Assembly: GCA_030426665.1 (NCBI GenBank)
Contig: JAUHYD010000002.1
Coordinates: 186,001-250,000, forward strand
DNA length: 64,000 nt
Direction: 5' to 3'
Source: Bacteroidia bacterium
Lineage (GTDB): Bacteria > Bacteroidota > Bacteroidia > Chitinophagales > Chitinophagaceae
Shown here: piece after piece, positions 50,531 to 59,791 of the stretch
Position numbering within the stretch: the stretch's first letter is position 1
How the letters are laid out: the number at the start of each line of letters is the position of its first letter
Program-made: the position numbers and the translations under genes
The notes under the pieces: generated by a model
What the model was told of the DNA's origin: nothing
What the model saw: the letters and a program-made list of their open reading frames with translations, nothing else
The model's database searches: none

Positions 50531-50538
50531 TAATTTTG
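50531..50538 (+). promoter_or_regulatory. -7 box of the 1127-aa envelope protein gene
   Basis: TAATTTTG matches TAnnTTTG, 29 bases before the ATG at 50567. A TTA rather than TTG lies at the expected upstream distance (21 bases). Confidence 0.45.
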
Positions 50539-50566
50539 AAGTAAATAATACAGTAAACAGAACAGA

Positions 50567-53500
50567 ATGAATTTTGCCGAACGCCGACGATTTAGATTTT
50601 TGCCACTTCTTTCCATTATGTTCATCGTTTTGGTGAGTTCGGTGGCTGAAGGGCAAACTAATAGTGAGGTATTTGGTCAGAACCGGATTCAGAAGCGAAA
50701 ATTTAAATGGAAGTTTTTTGATACCCATCACTTCCGCGTGTACCATTACGATAATGCGGGCCGCCAGTTAGGGAGATATGTATCAGAAGAAGCAGAGTCT
50801 GATATTGCTGTAATAGAAAAAAAGTTGGGTGGTCAGTTTCCACAACGTTTCAATATCATATTGTATAATTCCTACGACGAGTACCGCCAGTCTAATGTGG
50901 GTTTGAAAGAAGAGTCCCCAACGTTGGGCAATACACGAGCTGGTGCGGTCAAAATTGTGGATGACAAGTTGGTCGTCTACTTTACCGGTGAACATGCTGA
51001 CCTGCGCAGGCAGATTCGTTCCGGAATGGCTCTGGTAGTTATGCAACGGATGATTTTTGGTGAGAGTCTGAAGACGATGGTGAAAAATGCCCTGTTGTTG
51101 AATCTACCTCCATGGGTCACTGACGGATACATTGCCTATTTGGTAGACGGTTGGGATGCAAAAAGCAGCAGCGAGTGGAAAGGTATTCTGGATGCACGGC
51201 CGGGCGAAGGCTTTTATGAGTTAGCGGAGCGCTATCCGGAGTTGGCCGGGAAGGCGTTCTGGAAATATGTCTCGACCAAGTATAGCATGAAAGTTGTAAA
51301 GAGTCTGTTGTATAGCATGCAGCAGAAAACCAGTTTGAATAAAGCGATGCTGGAGCCTTATAATTTAAGAATGAAGGTTACCGATGCCTACGATTCCTGT
51401 ATCAGTTTTTATAAAAACACCTATGCAACAGATGCACTTTCACAGGAAGAGCCGGACAGTACTCATGGGCTTATATCGCTAAAGGTGCCGAAGGATAACA
51501 GTGTCATTAGAAATATTAAGATATCGCCAAGCGGTACAGATGTATGTTATGTAGCATGGAAAGATGGGTTATACACTGTTTATACTCAGAAAACAACCGG
51601 TAGCCAGACAATTACAAATCTCCTTGAAGGTGGTGAAAAGGACATGACGGAACAAATAGACCCTAACTACCCGATGGTTGCCTGGTCTAAAACCGGTAAT
51701 AAACTTGCCGTACTGTACCGGGGTAAAAAAGGCGCGACTTTACTGCGAATATACAATAATGAGAAGGGTAGAATAGAAAACCATGTAATACCATCTAACA
51801 GATTTGACCGGGTATTGTCTTTTGCCTTTATGCAGGACGATGATAATCTGGTTCTTTCGGCAATAAAAAATAGTCAGACCGACTTATATATGTTTAAGAT
51901 TCGTGGGTCGCGGATGACAAATATTACAGATGATGCGTGGGATGACGTATCTCCGGAGTTCGTATCCGGCGGTTCTAGAACGGGCATTTTGTTTTTGTCA
52001 AACAGGCCTCAACCTAATTTGAATGTTCCGGTAGGAGTAAATGAATTACCAGCAGGGCCGTTAAATGTATTCTTTTATAACACTGTGTCTGAGCGTCCTG
52101 AGTTGTTGCAATGTTCTGATGTAAAGGAAGGCCATATTTCTCAGCCTGTTCAATATGGTCCCGAAAACTTTGCTTACCTGCACGACAAAAATGGCGTAAA
52201 CAATAAGTACGTTGTTATGTTTGCCCGCGACGAGAATAATCTGGATACCCCCTATGCGGAACCGGTGACTAATTATCGTTCCGGTATTATAAGTCATCAG
52301 TATACTTCTGTTACGGGAGATATTGCAGATGTGGTTCAGCAGAAAGATAAGTACGTGGTTTATTTTCACGAATTGTTGTTGCCTGAAAACGGTTTGCCGG
52401 TAAAGAAATTGCAGCGGACCACACTGTCAATGGAACAGCCGGAACCAGTCGGCCTCATTGAAAAAAAGTCAACTAATTCTCCATTTGCCAATCGCCGCCG
52501 AAATAGTTCTCAGTCCGGTACCTCTTCTATTCCCGAAATAAAGAGTGGAAATGTTTTTCAATCGGAATTTTCGGATAATGATGCACCAACAAAGAATGTG
52601 TTTGCAAGCGGAGCAGAGCCGAGTATTGGTGAAGATGAAGAAAATGATGATGCTGATAGTTCCCTGCTGACAGAGATGACCGATAGTGCTTATCTAAAGA
52701 TGCGTCCTCAAAAATACCGGCACAGCTTTAAACCGGACTTTCTTTCAGTGAAACTCAATAATAGCATTCTCTTTAATCAGTATCAGTCAATTGCCGCGAA
52801 TGGCGGTGATTACCAAAATCCTTCGGTAAGTGCTCTAACAAATATCAGTTTGAATGAGGTGTTGGAAAATCATAGAATTACTGCAGGTTTCCAGTTTCCG
52901 CTGGAGAATGCAAATTCTACTTACTTTCTTCAATATCAAAACTTCACGCATCGATTGGATTGGGGCTTGCTATACCTGCGTAAACAAGATAAAGCATATA
53001 AAGGTGTCGGGTATGTGGACAACAATAACAACCTTATTTTTGTAAAGCAGCAGCTGTTTAAGACAACAACAAATCTAATTCAGGCAGATTTTAGTTATCC
53101 TATTGATAGGATGCGGAGTCTGCGGTTTCATACAAGTGTGCGGGAAGATAGGTTTGTACAAAAAGTTACGGATACCCTAAGTCTGGCACTTGACTTTCCT
53201 AAAACATTCACGTATACGTCTTTTAGTCGGTTCGAATATGTATTTGATAATACAATCAGCCCTGTACTTAATATTCTGAATGGGACCCGGTACAAGGTGT
53301 TTACTGAATATATCTATGGGCTAAACGAGGGGAATAAAAGCTGTTATAATTTCGGGTTTGACTTTCGGCACTATGAGAAATTATATAAGAACATAATTTT
53401 GGCCAATATGGTGTCTTATGCGCACTCTGATGGTAATAGCAAGGTACAGTACCTGGCCGGCGGTGTAGATAACTGGATCAGGCCTAAGAAAAGTACGAGT

Positions 53501-53950
53501 GGTGGTGGCTCGCTTGATGGTTATGGATTCCAGAGGTTAGCTACTCCATTGCGAGGATATAAGCAGTCTGCGCGTGCCGGAAACAATTATGCGGTGGTTA
53601 GTACTGAGGTAAGAGTGCCTGTAGTTACCACTTTTGTTAAGCGACCGATACAGTCAGCTATCCTTAAGAATCTCCAACTGGTACCTTTCGCGGATGCAGG
53701 GGCAACGTGGAGAGGGTTTGTGCCAGATGCAGAAAGACTTACTGAGAGTTTTCACTTTCCTAATTATGGCGTCAACGGCGGGCTTAACAATGTAAATCTG
53801 GATTTGACCAGGTTCTCCGGAATTGCGCTGGGGTATGGTGCCGGATTGCGTACGTCGCTGTTTGGCTACTTCTTGCGTTTAGATGCTGCCTGGAATATAG
53901 AGGGTGGTAGAAGACCATTGATTTATTTGGCGTTGGGTACAGACTTTTAA
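50567..53950 (+). CDS. Large envelope protein: peptidase-MA-like domain, WD40/TolB-type propeller and outer-membrane barrel
   Basis: A 1127-aa exported protein. A signal peptide (FLPLLSIMFIVLVSSVAEGQ) is followed by a domain (~40-300) that looks like the gluzincin/peptidase-MA fold: FKWKFFDTHHFRVYHYDNAG, FNIILYNSYDEYRQSN, LLNLPPWVTDGYIAYLVDGW. The catalytic HExxH is absent: the helix reads DLRRQIRSGMALVVMQRMIF. Next comes a TolB/PD40-type propeller (~310-560) with SPSGTDVCYVAWKDG, YPMVAWSKTGNKLAVLYR and VSPEFVSGGSRTGILFLSNR. A long Ser/Asn/Glu-rich linker (~640-700) precedes the last ~400 residues, amphipathic strands typical of a barrel, ending in YLALGTDF with a terminal Phe. The order secreted domain, propeller, barrel is known in this phylum; the function is not established. 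Confidence 0.8.
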   Translation: MNFAERRRFRFLPLLSIMFIVLVSSVAEGQTNSEVFGQNRIQKRKFKWKFFDTHHFRVYHYDNAGRQLGRYVSEEAESDIAVIEKKLGGQFPQRFNIILYNSYDEYRQSNVGLKEESPTLGNTRAGAVKIVDDKLVVYFTGEHADLRRQIRSGMALVVMQRMIFGESLKTMVKNALLLNLPPWVTDGYIAYLVDGWDAKSSSEWKGILDARPGEGFYELAERYPELAGKAFWKYVSTKYSMKVVKSLLYSMQQKTSLNKAMLEPYNLRMKVTDAYDSCISFYKNTYATDALSQEEPDSTHGLISLKVPKDNSVIRNIKISPSGTDVCYVAWKDGLYTVYTQKTTGSQTITNLLEGGEKDMTEQIDPNYPMVAWSKTGNKLAVLYRGKKGATLLRIYNNEKGRIENHVIPSNRFDRVLSFAFMQDDDNLVLSAIKNSQTDLYMFKIRGSRMTNITDDAWDDVSPEFVSGGSRTGILFLSNRPQPNLNVPVGVNELPAGPLNVFFYNTVSERPELLQCSDVKEGHISQPVQYGPENFAYLHDKNGVNNKYVVMFARDENNLDTPYAEPVTNYRSGIISHQYTSVTGDIADVVQQKDKYVVYFHELLLPENGLPVKKLQRTTLSMEQPEPVGLIEKKSTNSPFANRRRNSSQSGTSSIPEIKSGNVFQSEFSDNDAPTKNVFASGAEPSIGEDEENDDADSSLLTEMTDSAYLKMRPQKYRHSFKPDFLSVKLNNSILFNQYQSIAANGGDYQNPSVSALTNISLNEVLENHRITAGFQFPLENANSTYFLQYQNFTHRLDWGLLYLRKQDKAYKGVGYVDNNNNLIFVKQQLFKTTTNLIQADFSYPIDRMRSLRFHTSVREDRFVQKVTDTLSLALDFPKTFTYTSFSRFEYVFDNTISPVLNILNGTRYKVFTEYIYGLNEGNKSCYNFGFDFRHYEKLYKNIILANMVSYAHSDGNSKVQYLAGGVDNWIRPKKSTSGGGSLDGYGFQRLATPLRGYKQSARAGNNYAVVSTEVRVPVVTTFVKRPIQSAILKNLQLVPFADAGATWRGFVPDAERLTESFHFPNYGVNGGLNNVNLDLTRFSGIALGYGAGLRTSLFGYFLRLDAAWNIEGGRRPLIYLALGTDF

Positions 53951-54018
53951 TGTTGCCTTCAAGCTTACTTACTTAAATAATACGGTTACAACAACGAATA
54001 TTGCCGGTATCGGAATAC

Positions 54019-55257
54019 ATGAATCGCCTAAAGAAAATAGATGTGTTACTAGCCAGGCTGCTAATGCTTTGTCTATTTCTACCGCCGCACTTGCAGGTAT
54101 ATGTCGCTATTGGAGCTTGCTCGTATTTCGTATTTCGGACTTTAAGTGTTAAACAGTATTCCCCCTATACCTATTACTTGTGGGCTTTATTGCTTGGAGG
54201 AGGGTACTTGTTGTATTGGTTGGCAGCACCGTTAACTCCTGAGTCGTATCGGCGTTTTGTGTTCACTTTGTGTGAGCGAAAGGCTGCTTACTTTTTGCTG
54301 CCTTTTGTGTTTGCAATTACCGCCCCTGATTTCAGAAAGTTAATACAGAGCCAGCTTATCTTTTTTGCGATAGGGAGTTTTATAGTGTGTATGGCAGGTA
54401 ATATTGATTTCCTCTATCATCATTTAATTATAGAGAAGAGTGCCAATGCTCTGTCGCATGTTCATTATAGAATAATATTTGAGCGCTTTACCGGAATCCA
54501 TCCTACCTATATGAGCCTCTATCTCTGCTTTTCCATTTGCATAATTCTGACGAACACAATCGGGACAACCAGACTACAGCGTTGGTTTCGAATGGGCTTC
54601 GTTTATCTGCTATTAGTTTTTGTACTTGCATTGTTTGCAAAGGCTCCGATTTTGGGGCTTGTGCTGGTAGGTATGCTGCTCCTTATTGAAAACAGAAAAT
54701 CGCTTTACAGCCTTAGGTGGGTAGGAGCATCATTGTTTGCGGTATTGATTGGAGCATATGCTTTTGTACCCTTTTTCAGGCAACGTGCAACTGAAGTTTT
54801 AGGGGTTTTCGAAAGCGGCAAGCATGAACAAATAACAGATAACTCTGTTCACATCCGGCAGTTGATATGGCAAACAGATATGGACCTACTTACTCGCTGC
54901 TGGCTAACGGGTGTAGGTCCGGGGAGGGTGCTTGACCTGTTGCATCAGCGATACTTTTTTCACTCGATATACAGAGGATATTGGGTTGGTAATTTCGACC
55001 CTCACAGCCAGTATTTTTATGATTGGTTGTCATTTGGAGTTGTAGGAATTGGCCTGTTGTTGATTGTAATGATTATGCAGTTTCGGAGAGCCATCTTATC
55101 GCAGGACAAATTGTACCTGTTTTTGATGATATTGATTTCGGTCGTATTCTTTACCGAATCTTTGCTTTCAAGACAGCAGGGTGTACTTTTCTATTCTATT
55201 TTCACTTCGCTGTTTTTCTTTTCGTCACTATCGGGGCAAAAGACTGCCGCTCGATAA
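54019..55257 (+). CDS. O-antigen ligase (WaaL-type, Wzy_C family)
   Basis: A 412-aa inner-membrane protein when started at the ATG at 54019 (MNRLKKIDVLLARLL). A TTG start at 54001 is possible. It has about 11 transmembrane helices and one large periplasmic loop between about residues 260 and 345, containing HIRQLIWQTDMDLL, LTGVGPGRVLDLL and NFDPHSQYFYDWLSFGVVGI, the conserved Wzy_C/O-antigen ligase loop with the critical His in the PHSQY phrase. Enzymes of this family join O-polysaccharide from a lipid carrier to lipid A-core or to other acceptors on the periplasmic face. It lies 68 bases after the large barrel gene. There is no other LPS gene nearby, so the acceptor is unknown. The end is convergent with dprA. 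Confidence 0.88.
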   Translation: MNRLKKIDVLLARLLMLCLFLPPHLQVYVAIGACSYFVFRTLSVKQYSPYTYYLWALLLGGGYLLYWLAAPLTPESYRRFVFTLCERKAAYFLLPFVFAITAPDFRKLIQSQLIFFAIGSFIVCMAGNIDFLYHHLIIEKSANALSHVHYRIIFERFTGIHPTYMSLYLCFSICIILTNTIGTTRLQRWFRMGFVYLLLVFVLALFAKAPILGLVLVGMLLLIENRKSLYSLRWVGASLFAVLIGAYAFVPFFRQRATEVLGVFESGKHEQITDNSVHIRQLIWQTDMDLLTRCWLTGVGPGRVLDLLHQRYFFHSIYRGYWVGNFDPHSQYFYDWLSFGVVGIGLLLIVMIMQFRRAILSQDKLYLFLMILISVVFFTESLLSRQQGVLFYSIFTSLFFFSSLSGQKTAAR

Positions 55258-55287
55258 TATATATATATTGAACTGCTGGCAGTAGCG

Positions 55288-56403
55288 TTAATGTATTCTA
55301 TACTGTTTACCCGGGAGTGATTTGATAATACCCTGCATTTCTAACTGTAGTAGTGTAGCAGCCAATGTTGAGTTTGGTAGCTTCGAGTAGTGCAGAATTT
55401 CGTCGGCATGTACTGTTTCTTTTTTCTGCAACAAGTCAATGATGTTTTGCTCATCGGGTGTGAGTGTGATGAAGAGTTTAGGTTGCACAATTTTCGGCTT
55501 TTTTTCTTTGTCCCAATTCATGAGCTCAATTAAATCTTCTCCTTTTGTAATCATTGCCGCAACATTGTTTCTTATCAATTCGTTGCAGCCGGCGCTCTTG
55601 CTATCATTTACCCGGCCGGGGAACGCTGCTACTTCTCTGTTGTAGCCAGCTGCAATAGTTGCAGTAATTAATGCACCTCCTTTTATATGGCTTTCGACGA
55701 CAACGGTAACGTCGCTCATTCCTGCAACAATGCGATTGCGCATCGGAAAGTTATTTTTCTCCGGTAGCGTCCCGGAAGGGAATTCCGACAGCACGGCTCC
55801 TTGCTCCGTCATCTGAGCTGCGAGCGCTCTGTTGGTAGACGGGTAAATTCTATCGTGCCCATGACCAAGAACACCAACGGTAGGAATGCAGGTTTGTACA
55901 CTTTTCCGATGGGCGATAGTATCTATGCCTGATGCCAGTCCGCTGACAACAACTATATCTTCCAAAGATTGAAGCTGTTCGATTAAGTCTTCAGTTATTT
56001 TACAACCATACTCAGAGTTGTTTCTGGTTCCGACAATTGCTACCGTTTTTTTACTGTCCAGGTTTCCATTACCTTTTTTGTAAAGTAAAATCGGAGCATC
56101 AACGCAGTTGAGTAATCGTTTAGGGTAGTTGTCGTAGTTAATTCTCAGAACGTCAATGTCATGATTCCGGACGTAGGCGTACTCAGTTTCTGCACGTTTC
56201 AGGACCTCCGCACTGATGAAGCCTTTAGCTTTAATCTCTCCAATTCCTTCAACAGTCTTCAGCTCTTTGAGTGGTGTTTTGAAAATATTGTGTGCGGTAT
56301 TGTATCTATCCAGTAACATTCGCCCGGTACGTGCGCCAATGCCGGGAACAAAGCTCAATGCGATATGGTAATACAGGTCATCTTGTTCTTCTGTGGTGTT
56401 CAT
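55288..56403 (-). CDS. dprA: DNA-processing protein DprA
   Basis: A 371-aa protein when started at the ATG at 56403; a TTG two codons upstream is less likely. It shows the DprA layout: an N-terminal helix-hairpin-helix-like part (FVPGIGARTGRMLLDRYNTA, residues ~14-33), the Rossmann-like core with KKTVAIVGTRNNSEYG (~117-132), VVVSGLASGIDTIAHRKSV (~152-170), GHGHDRIYPSTNR and FPSGTLPEKNNFPMRNRIVA, and the C-terminal winged helix DPEE/TPDEQNIIDLL region (~312-371). DprA binds incoming single-stranded DNA and loads RecA during natural transformation. The com genes are not in this window, so competence is a family inference. The gene is convergent with the O-antigen ligase gene and diverges from the DUF6438 gene. 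Confidence 0.95.
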   Translation of the reverse strand: MNTTEEQDDLYYHIALSFVPGIGARTGRMLLDRYNTAHNIFKTPLKELKTVEGIGEIKAKGFISAEVLKRAETEYAYVRNHDIDVLRINYDNYPKRLLNCVDAPILLYKKGNGNLDSKKTVAIVGTRNNSEYGCKITEDLIEQLQSLEDIVVVSGLASGIDTIAHRKSVQTCIPTVGVLGHGHDRIYPSTNRALAAQMTEQGAVLSEFPSGTLPEKNNFPMRNRIVAGMSDVTVVVESHIKGGALITATIAAGYNREVAAFPGRVNDSKSAGCNELIRNNVAAMITKGEDLIELMNWDKEKKPKIVQPKLFITLTPDEQNIIDLLQKKETVHADEILHYSKLPNSTLAATLLQLEMQGIIKSLPGKQYRIH

Positions 56404-56448
56404 CTTCAATAATGGAAGTGAGATATTATCAATGTCGTTTTATACAAC

Positions 56449-56456
56449 TATCTTTG
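56449..56456 (+). promoter_or_regulatory. -7 box of the DUF6438 gene
   Basis: TATCTTTG matches TAnnTTTG, 18 bases before the ATG at 56475. It lies within a longer plus-strand frame (from 56292) that runs antisense to dprA, and so argues for the short start. Confidence 0.55.
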
Positions 56457-56474
56457 GTGCGTAAATTAAAAAAA

Positions 56475-56966
56475 ATGAAGAAACTCAGTTTGCTTTTTTT
56501 GATGTTGGCAATCGTTGTGGCGGGAAACGCAAGAGAAAAGAAATGTAGAAAATGCCAGATGAAACCCAGAAAAATAGTGTCTGTGAGTATATGGCGTACA
56601 GTATGCTTCGGGTCGTGCCCGGAATACAAAGTGAAGTTAACAAAGAAAGGAATGGCGACATATACGGCCAAGCGTTTTACTAAGGATACCGGTATATTCG
56701 AGAAAAACGTAGGTAGAGACAAAGCCATGCAGGTTATAGACAAGTTTGTTAAGTACCGTGTAGACACTTGTCAGGAAAACTATGAAAACATGATACCTGA
56801 CATAGCCGGACTAATAATAACTATTGAATACAAGCGGTGCAAGAAGGTGATATATAATGCCCATTTTGGCCCTAAATACCTTGAAATATTGGCAACTGAT
56901 GTGGAAGCCGTAGGAAAGAAACAAGATGCTTCATGGGTTAAAACAGGAATGCCGGAACTCAATTAA
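56475..56966 (+). CDS. Secreted DUF6438-like protein
   Basis: A 163-aa protein with a signal peptide (MKKLSLLFLMLAIVVAGNA). The mature part contains the conserved DUF6438-type pattern: ISVSIWRTVCFGSCPEYKV near the N-terminus with the CFGSCPxY motif, MATYTAKRF, DTGIFEKNV, and later GLIITIEYKRCKKVIY. A further pair of Cys (CRKCQ) sits near the mature N-terminus. The DUF6438 family is common in Bacteroidota and has no established function; the CxxxCP pair may form a disulfide. The longer frame from 56292 overlaps dprA antisense and is a chance extension. The stop codon lies inside a terminator hairpin. The gene is transcribed alone. Confidence 0.85.
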   Translation: MKKLSLLFLMLAIVVAGNAREKKCRKCQMKPRKIVSVSIWRTVCFGSCPEYKVKLTKKGMATYTAKRFTKDTGIFEKNVGRDKAMQVIDKFVKYRVDTCQENYENMIPDIAGLIITIEYKRCKKVIYNAHFGPKYLEILATDVEAVGKKQDASWVKTGMPELN

Positions 56967-56976
56967 TTCCGGCATT
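56948..56976. terminator. Hairpin overlapping the stop codon of the DUF6438 gene
   Basis: A 10-bp perfect stem (AATGCCGGAA at 56948-56957 with TTCCGGCATT at 56967-56976) encloses the last codons and the TAA. T-rich sequence follows on both sides, so it can end transcription from both the DUF6438 gene and the convergent sucA gene. Confidence 0.7.
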
Positions 56977-57001
56977 TCTGGTAATCTTTTAGATGTGGAT
57001 T

Positions 57002-59791
57002 CTAAGCAAATGCTTTTTCCACTAAACTGCTTTGCTCTGAAGCGTGTTTTTTCGCAAATCCTGTTGCAGTCGCTGCGCTTGCCGGTCTGCTGATGTATTT
57101 CATCGGGAACACAGCATCACTATTTTCGTTTATGTTATCGTGAGAACATAGTTGCATCTGCAAGTACCATAGTGCGCCCATATTCATGGGTTCTTCCTGT
57201 ACCCATATCCATTCTGCTTTTTTGTATTTCGCCTTGATTGTCTGCAGCTGTGTAAGAGGAAGAGGGTATAATTGTTCTAATCGTACGATTGCAATATCTT
57301 CTCTTTTTTCTTCGAGTTGTTTTTCGCTCAGGTCAAAGTACATCTTACCGCTGCACAGGAGTACACGTTTTACTTTCGTTGCACTTTTGATGTTCGGGTC
57401 GTCAAGTACTTCTTTAAACCCGCCAGATGTGAATTCCTTGATGTCGGAATACGCTCTTATGTGGCGAATGTTAGCCTTTGGAGAAAAGTTGATCAACGGC
57501 TTTCGGAAATTCCATAATAGTTGTCTGCGGAGTACGTGGAAGAAATTGGCAGCCGTTGTCACGTTTGTGATAATCATATTGTTCTCTGCACAATTCTGCA
57601 GGAAACGCTCAAGTCGCGCGCTGGAGTGCTCCGGCCCGCTTCCTTCGTAACCGTGCGGCAGCAATAAAACCAGGCCATTCATGTTTGACCATTTTTGTTC
57701 TGCACTAGAAATATACTGGTCAATAATTATCTGGGCACCGTTTACAAAGTCGCCATACTGAGCTTCCCATATCACCAGATTATTGGGATTTGCCATAGCA
57801 TAGCCATACTCAAAACCCAGTACAGCATATTCGCTCAGCAGGGAGTTGTAGATATAAGGTGTTCCTTGTTTTTCGGTGATGTTGCTTAACCTATTATAAG
57901 GGTTGGCATTGTGTTGGTCATAAAGTACAGCATGACGATGAGAGAATGTTCCTCGCTTTACATCCTCACCGCTCAGGCGCACCTCGTTGCCTGTTGCGAG
58001 CAGACTGGCGTAAGCCAACAATTCGCCGGTAGCCCAGTCAACTTTTCTGCTCTTGTCAAATGTCTTCTTTTTGTCCTGAATAAGCTTTTCAACTTTTCTT
58101 AATGGACTGAACCCTTCGGGCCACTGCATTAATTTATCGAAATACAGCAAAAACTGTTCTTCTTTGATTGCCGTATCCGGAGATTGCTCAAAGTCTGCAT
58201 CTTTTGCTTTGTTCAATTCTTTCCACCACAATTCAGGCTTTTGGTATTTGTAGGGCAGCGGCTTTTGTTTTACTTCGTCCAGCCGTTCCTGCATTTCATC
58301 CCAAAAGCGGGTTTCCATTTCTTTTGCCAGTTTCTTAGCATCAGCATCGCCATTCTTGATAAGCTCCTGCGTGTATACTTCGCGCGGGTTTGGGTGCTTG
58401 TCTATCAGCGCATATAGTTGTGGTTGTGTAAACTTGGGTTCGTCGCCCTCATTATGACCATGCTTGCGATAACACACCATGTCAATAAAAATATCTTCGT
58501 TATAGCGTTGACGATAGGCTGTTGCCAGCATACAACATTTTACAACTGCCTCGGCATCATCGCCATTTACGTGTAACACGGGGCTTTGGACCATAGATGC
58601 AAGACTCGTGCAATAGTTTGCCGAGCGAGCATCGTCAAAGTCGGTGGTGAAGCCTATTTGGTTATTAATGACAAAGTGAACAGTACCGCCTGTGTAGTAG
58701 CCTTCCAGTTTTGACATCTGTAGCAGCTCGTATATAATACCCTGACCGGCTACAGCTGCATCTCCATGTATCAATATCGGCAAAACCTTGTCATACTCTT
58801 TGTTATATAACGTGTCTGCCTTGGCACGTGCAAATCCCTGAACGACCGGGTCTACGGCTTCCAGATGCGACGGGTTTGGTGCCAACTGTACATTTATCGA
58901 CTTGCCATCCGGTGTAGTAATGGCACTTGAAAACCCAAGGTGGTATTTTACATCGCCGCTACCCATGGTCATGTCTTCCGGCATGTTGCCCTCGAACTCT
59001 GAAAATATTTGCTGGTAGGTTTTCTGGAGAATATTTGCCAGAATATTGAGGCGACCACGGTGTGCCATACCAATTACAACCTCCTGCACACCTTCACCTG
59101 CAGCCTGGTTTATAATCGTATCAAGTGCTGCGATGGTGGCTTCTCCTCCTTCCAGTCCGAATCGTTTTTGACCGATGAACTTTGTATTCAGGAACTTCTC
59201 GAAAATTACACCTTCGTTCAATTTCTCCAGAATACGTTGCCGCTGTTCAATTGACAAAGGCGTTTGCATCAAGTCTTCATATGTTCTCTGAACCCATTGA
59301 CACTTTTCTGTATCGTTGATGTAGGTATATTCAATACCCACATTGCCGGTATAAATCTGCTTTAAACGGGCGATAATATCTTTGAGTTTGGCATTCTTCA
59401 GACCGATAAGTTTGCCGGCAAAAAACGAAGTCTCCATATCTGCATCCGTCAGATTGAAGTCTGAGGGGGCTATGCGAGCATTTCTGTTTTTGCGGGGACG
59501 AATCGGGTTAGTGGTTGCTTCCAGATGGCCACGCTTCCTGAAGTCGCGGATATATTCCAAAACGACGAGTTCTTTTGCCAAATGGCTGTCGTTAACGGAG
59601 CCGGTGCCATTTTGTGAGTCCGGGGTCGCTAATTCATTATTAACAGCAAAGTCAAATCCTTCGAAAAATTTCTTCCACTCAGGATCAACCATTGTTGAGT
59701 CTTTTGTGAATTCTTCATATAGCGATTCGATGTAGCCCGGAGTGGAACCGGTAATGTATGAAAAGTCTTTCATGCTTTGTAAGGAGTACAT
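57002..59791 (-). CDS. sucA: 2-oxoglutarate dehydrogenase E1 component
   Basis: A 929-aa thiamine-diphosphate enzyme, the usual length for the E1 of the 2-oxoglutarate dehydrogenase complex. It starts MYSLQSMKDFSYITGS; the Met at residue 7 (59773) is an alternative start. Signatures include PGYIESLYEEFTKD near the N-terminus (E2-binding region), LEGGEATIAAL, GMAHRGRLNIL, SHLEAVDPVVQG, the thiamine-binding GDAAVAGQGIIYE near residue 343, NNQIGFTTD, GHNEGDEP, and in the C-terminal half LPHGYEGSGPEHSSARLER. The enzyme decarboxylates 2-oxoglutarate in the TCA cycle. The sucB (E2) gene, often next to it, is not downstream; the gene at 56475 is on the other strand. A perfect-ish hairpin (59801-59821) precedes the start. 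Confidence 0.98.
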   Translation of the reverse strand: MYSLQSMKDFSYITGSTPGYIESLYEEFTKDSTMVDPEWKKFFEGFDFAVNNELATPDSQNGTGSVNDSHLAKELVVLEYIRDFRKRGHLEATTNPIRPRKNRNARIAPSDFNLTDADMETSFFAGKLIGLKNAKLKDIIARLKQIYTGNVGIEYTYINDTEKCQWVQRTYEDLMQTPLSIEQRQRILEKLNEGVIFEKFLNTKFIGQKRFGLEGGEATIAALDTIINQAAGEGVQEVVIGMAHRGRLNILANILQKTYQQIFSEFEGNMPEDMTMGSGDVKYHLGFSSAITTPDGKSINVQLAPNPSHLEAVDPVVQGFARAKADTLYNKEYDKVLPILIHGDAAVAGQGIIYELLQMSKLEGYYTGGTVHFVINNQIGFTTDFDDARSANYCTSLASMVQSPVLHVNGDDAEAVVKCCMLATAYRQRYNEDIFIDMVCYRKHGHNEGDEPKFTQPQLYALIDKHPNPREVYTQELIKNGDADAKKLAKEMETRFWDEMQERLDEVKQKPLPYKYQKPELWWKELNKAKDADFEQSPDTAIKEEQFLLYFDKLMQWPEGFSPLRKVEKLIQDKKKTFDKSRKVDWATGELLAYASLLATGNEVRLSGEDVKRGTFSHRHAVLYDQHNANPYNRLSNITEKQGTPYIYNSLLSEYAVLGFEYGYAMANPNNLVIWEAQYGDFVNGAQIIIDQYISSAEQKWSNMNGLVLLLPHGYEGSGPEHSSARLERFLQNCAENNMIITNVTTAANFFHVLRRQLLWNFRKPLINFSPKANIRHIRAYSDIKEFTSGGFKEVLDDPNIKSATKVKRVLLCSGKMYFDLSEKQLEEKREDIAIVRLEQLYPLPLTQLQTIKAKYKKAEWIWVQEEPMNMGALWYLQMQLCSHDNINENSDAVFPMKYISRPASAATATGFAKKHASEQSSLVEKAFA

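Noticed and set aside
56292-56474. Upstream extension of the DUF6438 gene.
   Set aside because: It overlaps dprA antisense and removes the signal peptide from the N-terminus; the -7 box at 56449 lies inside it.
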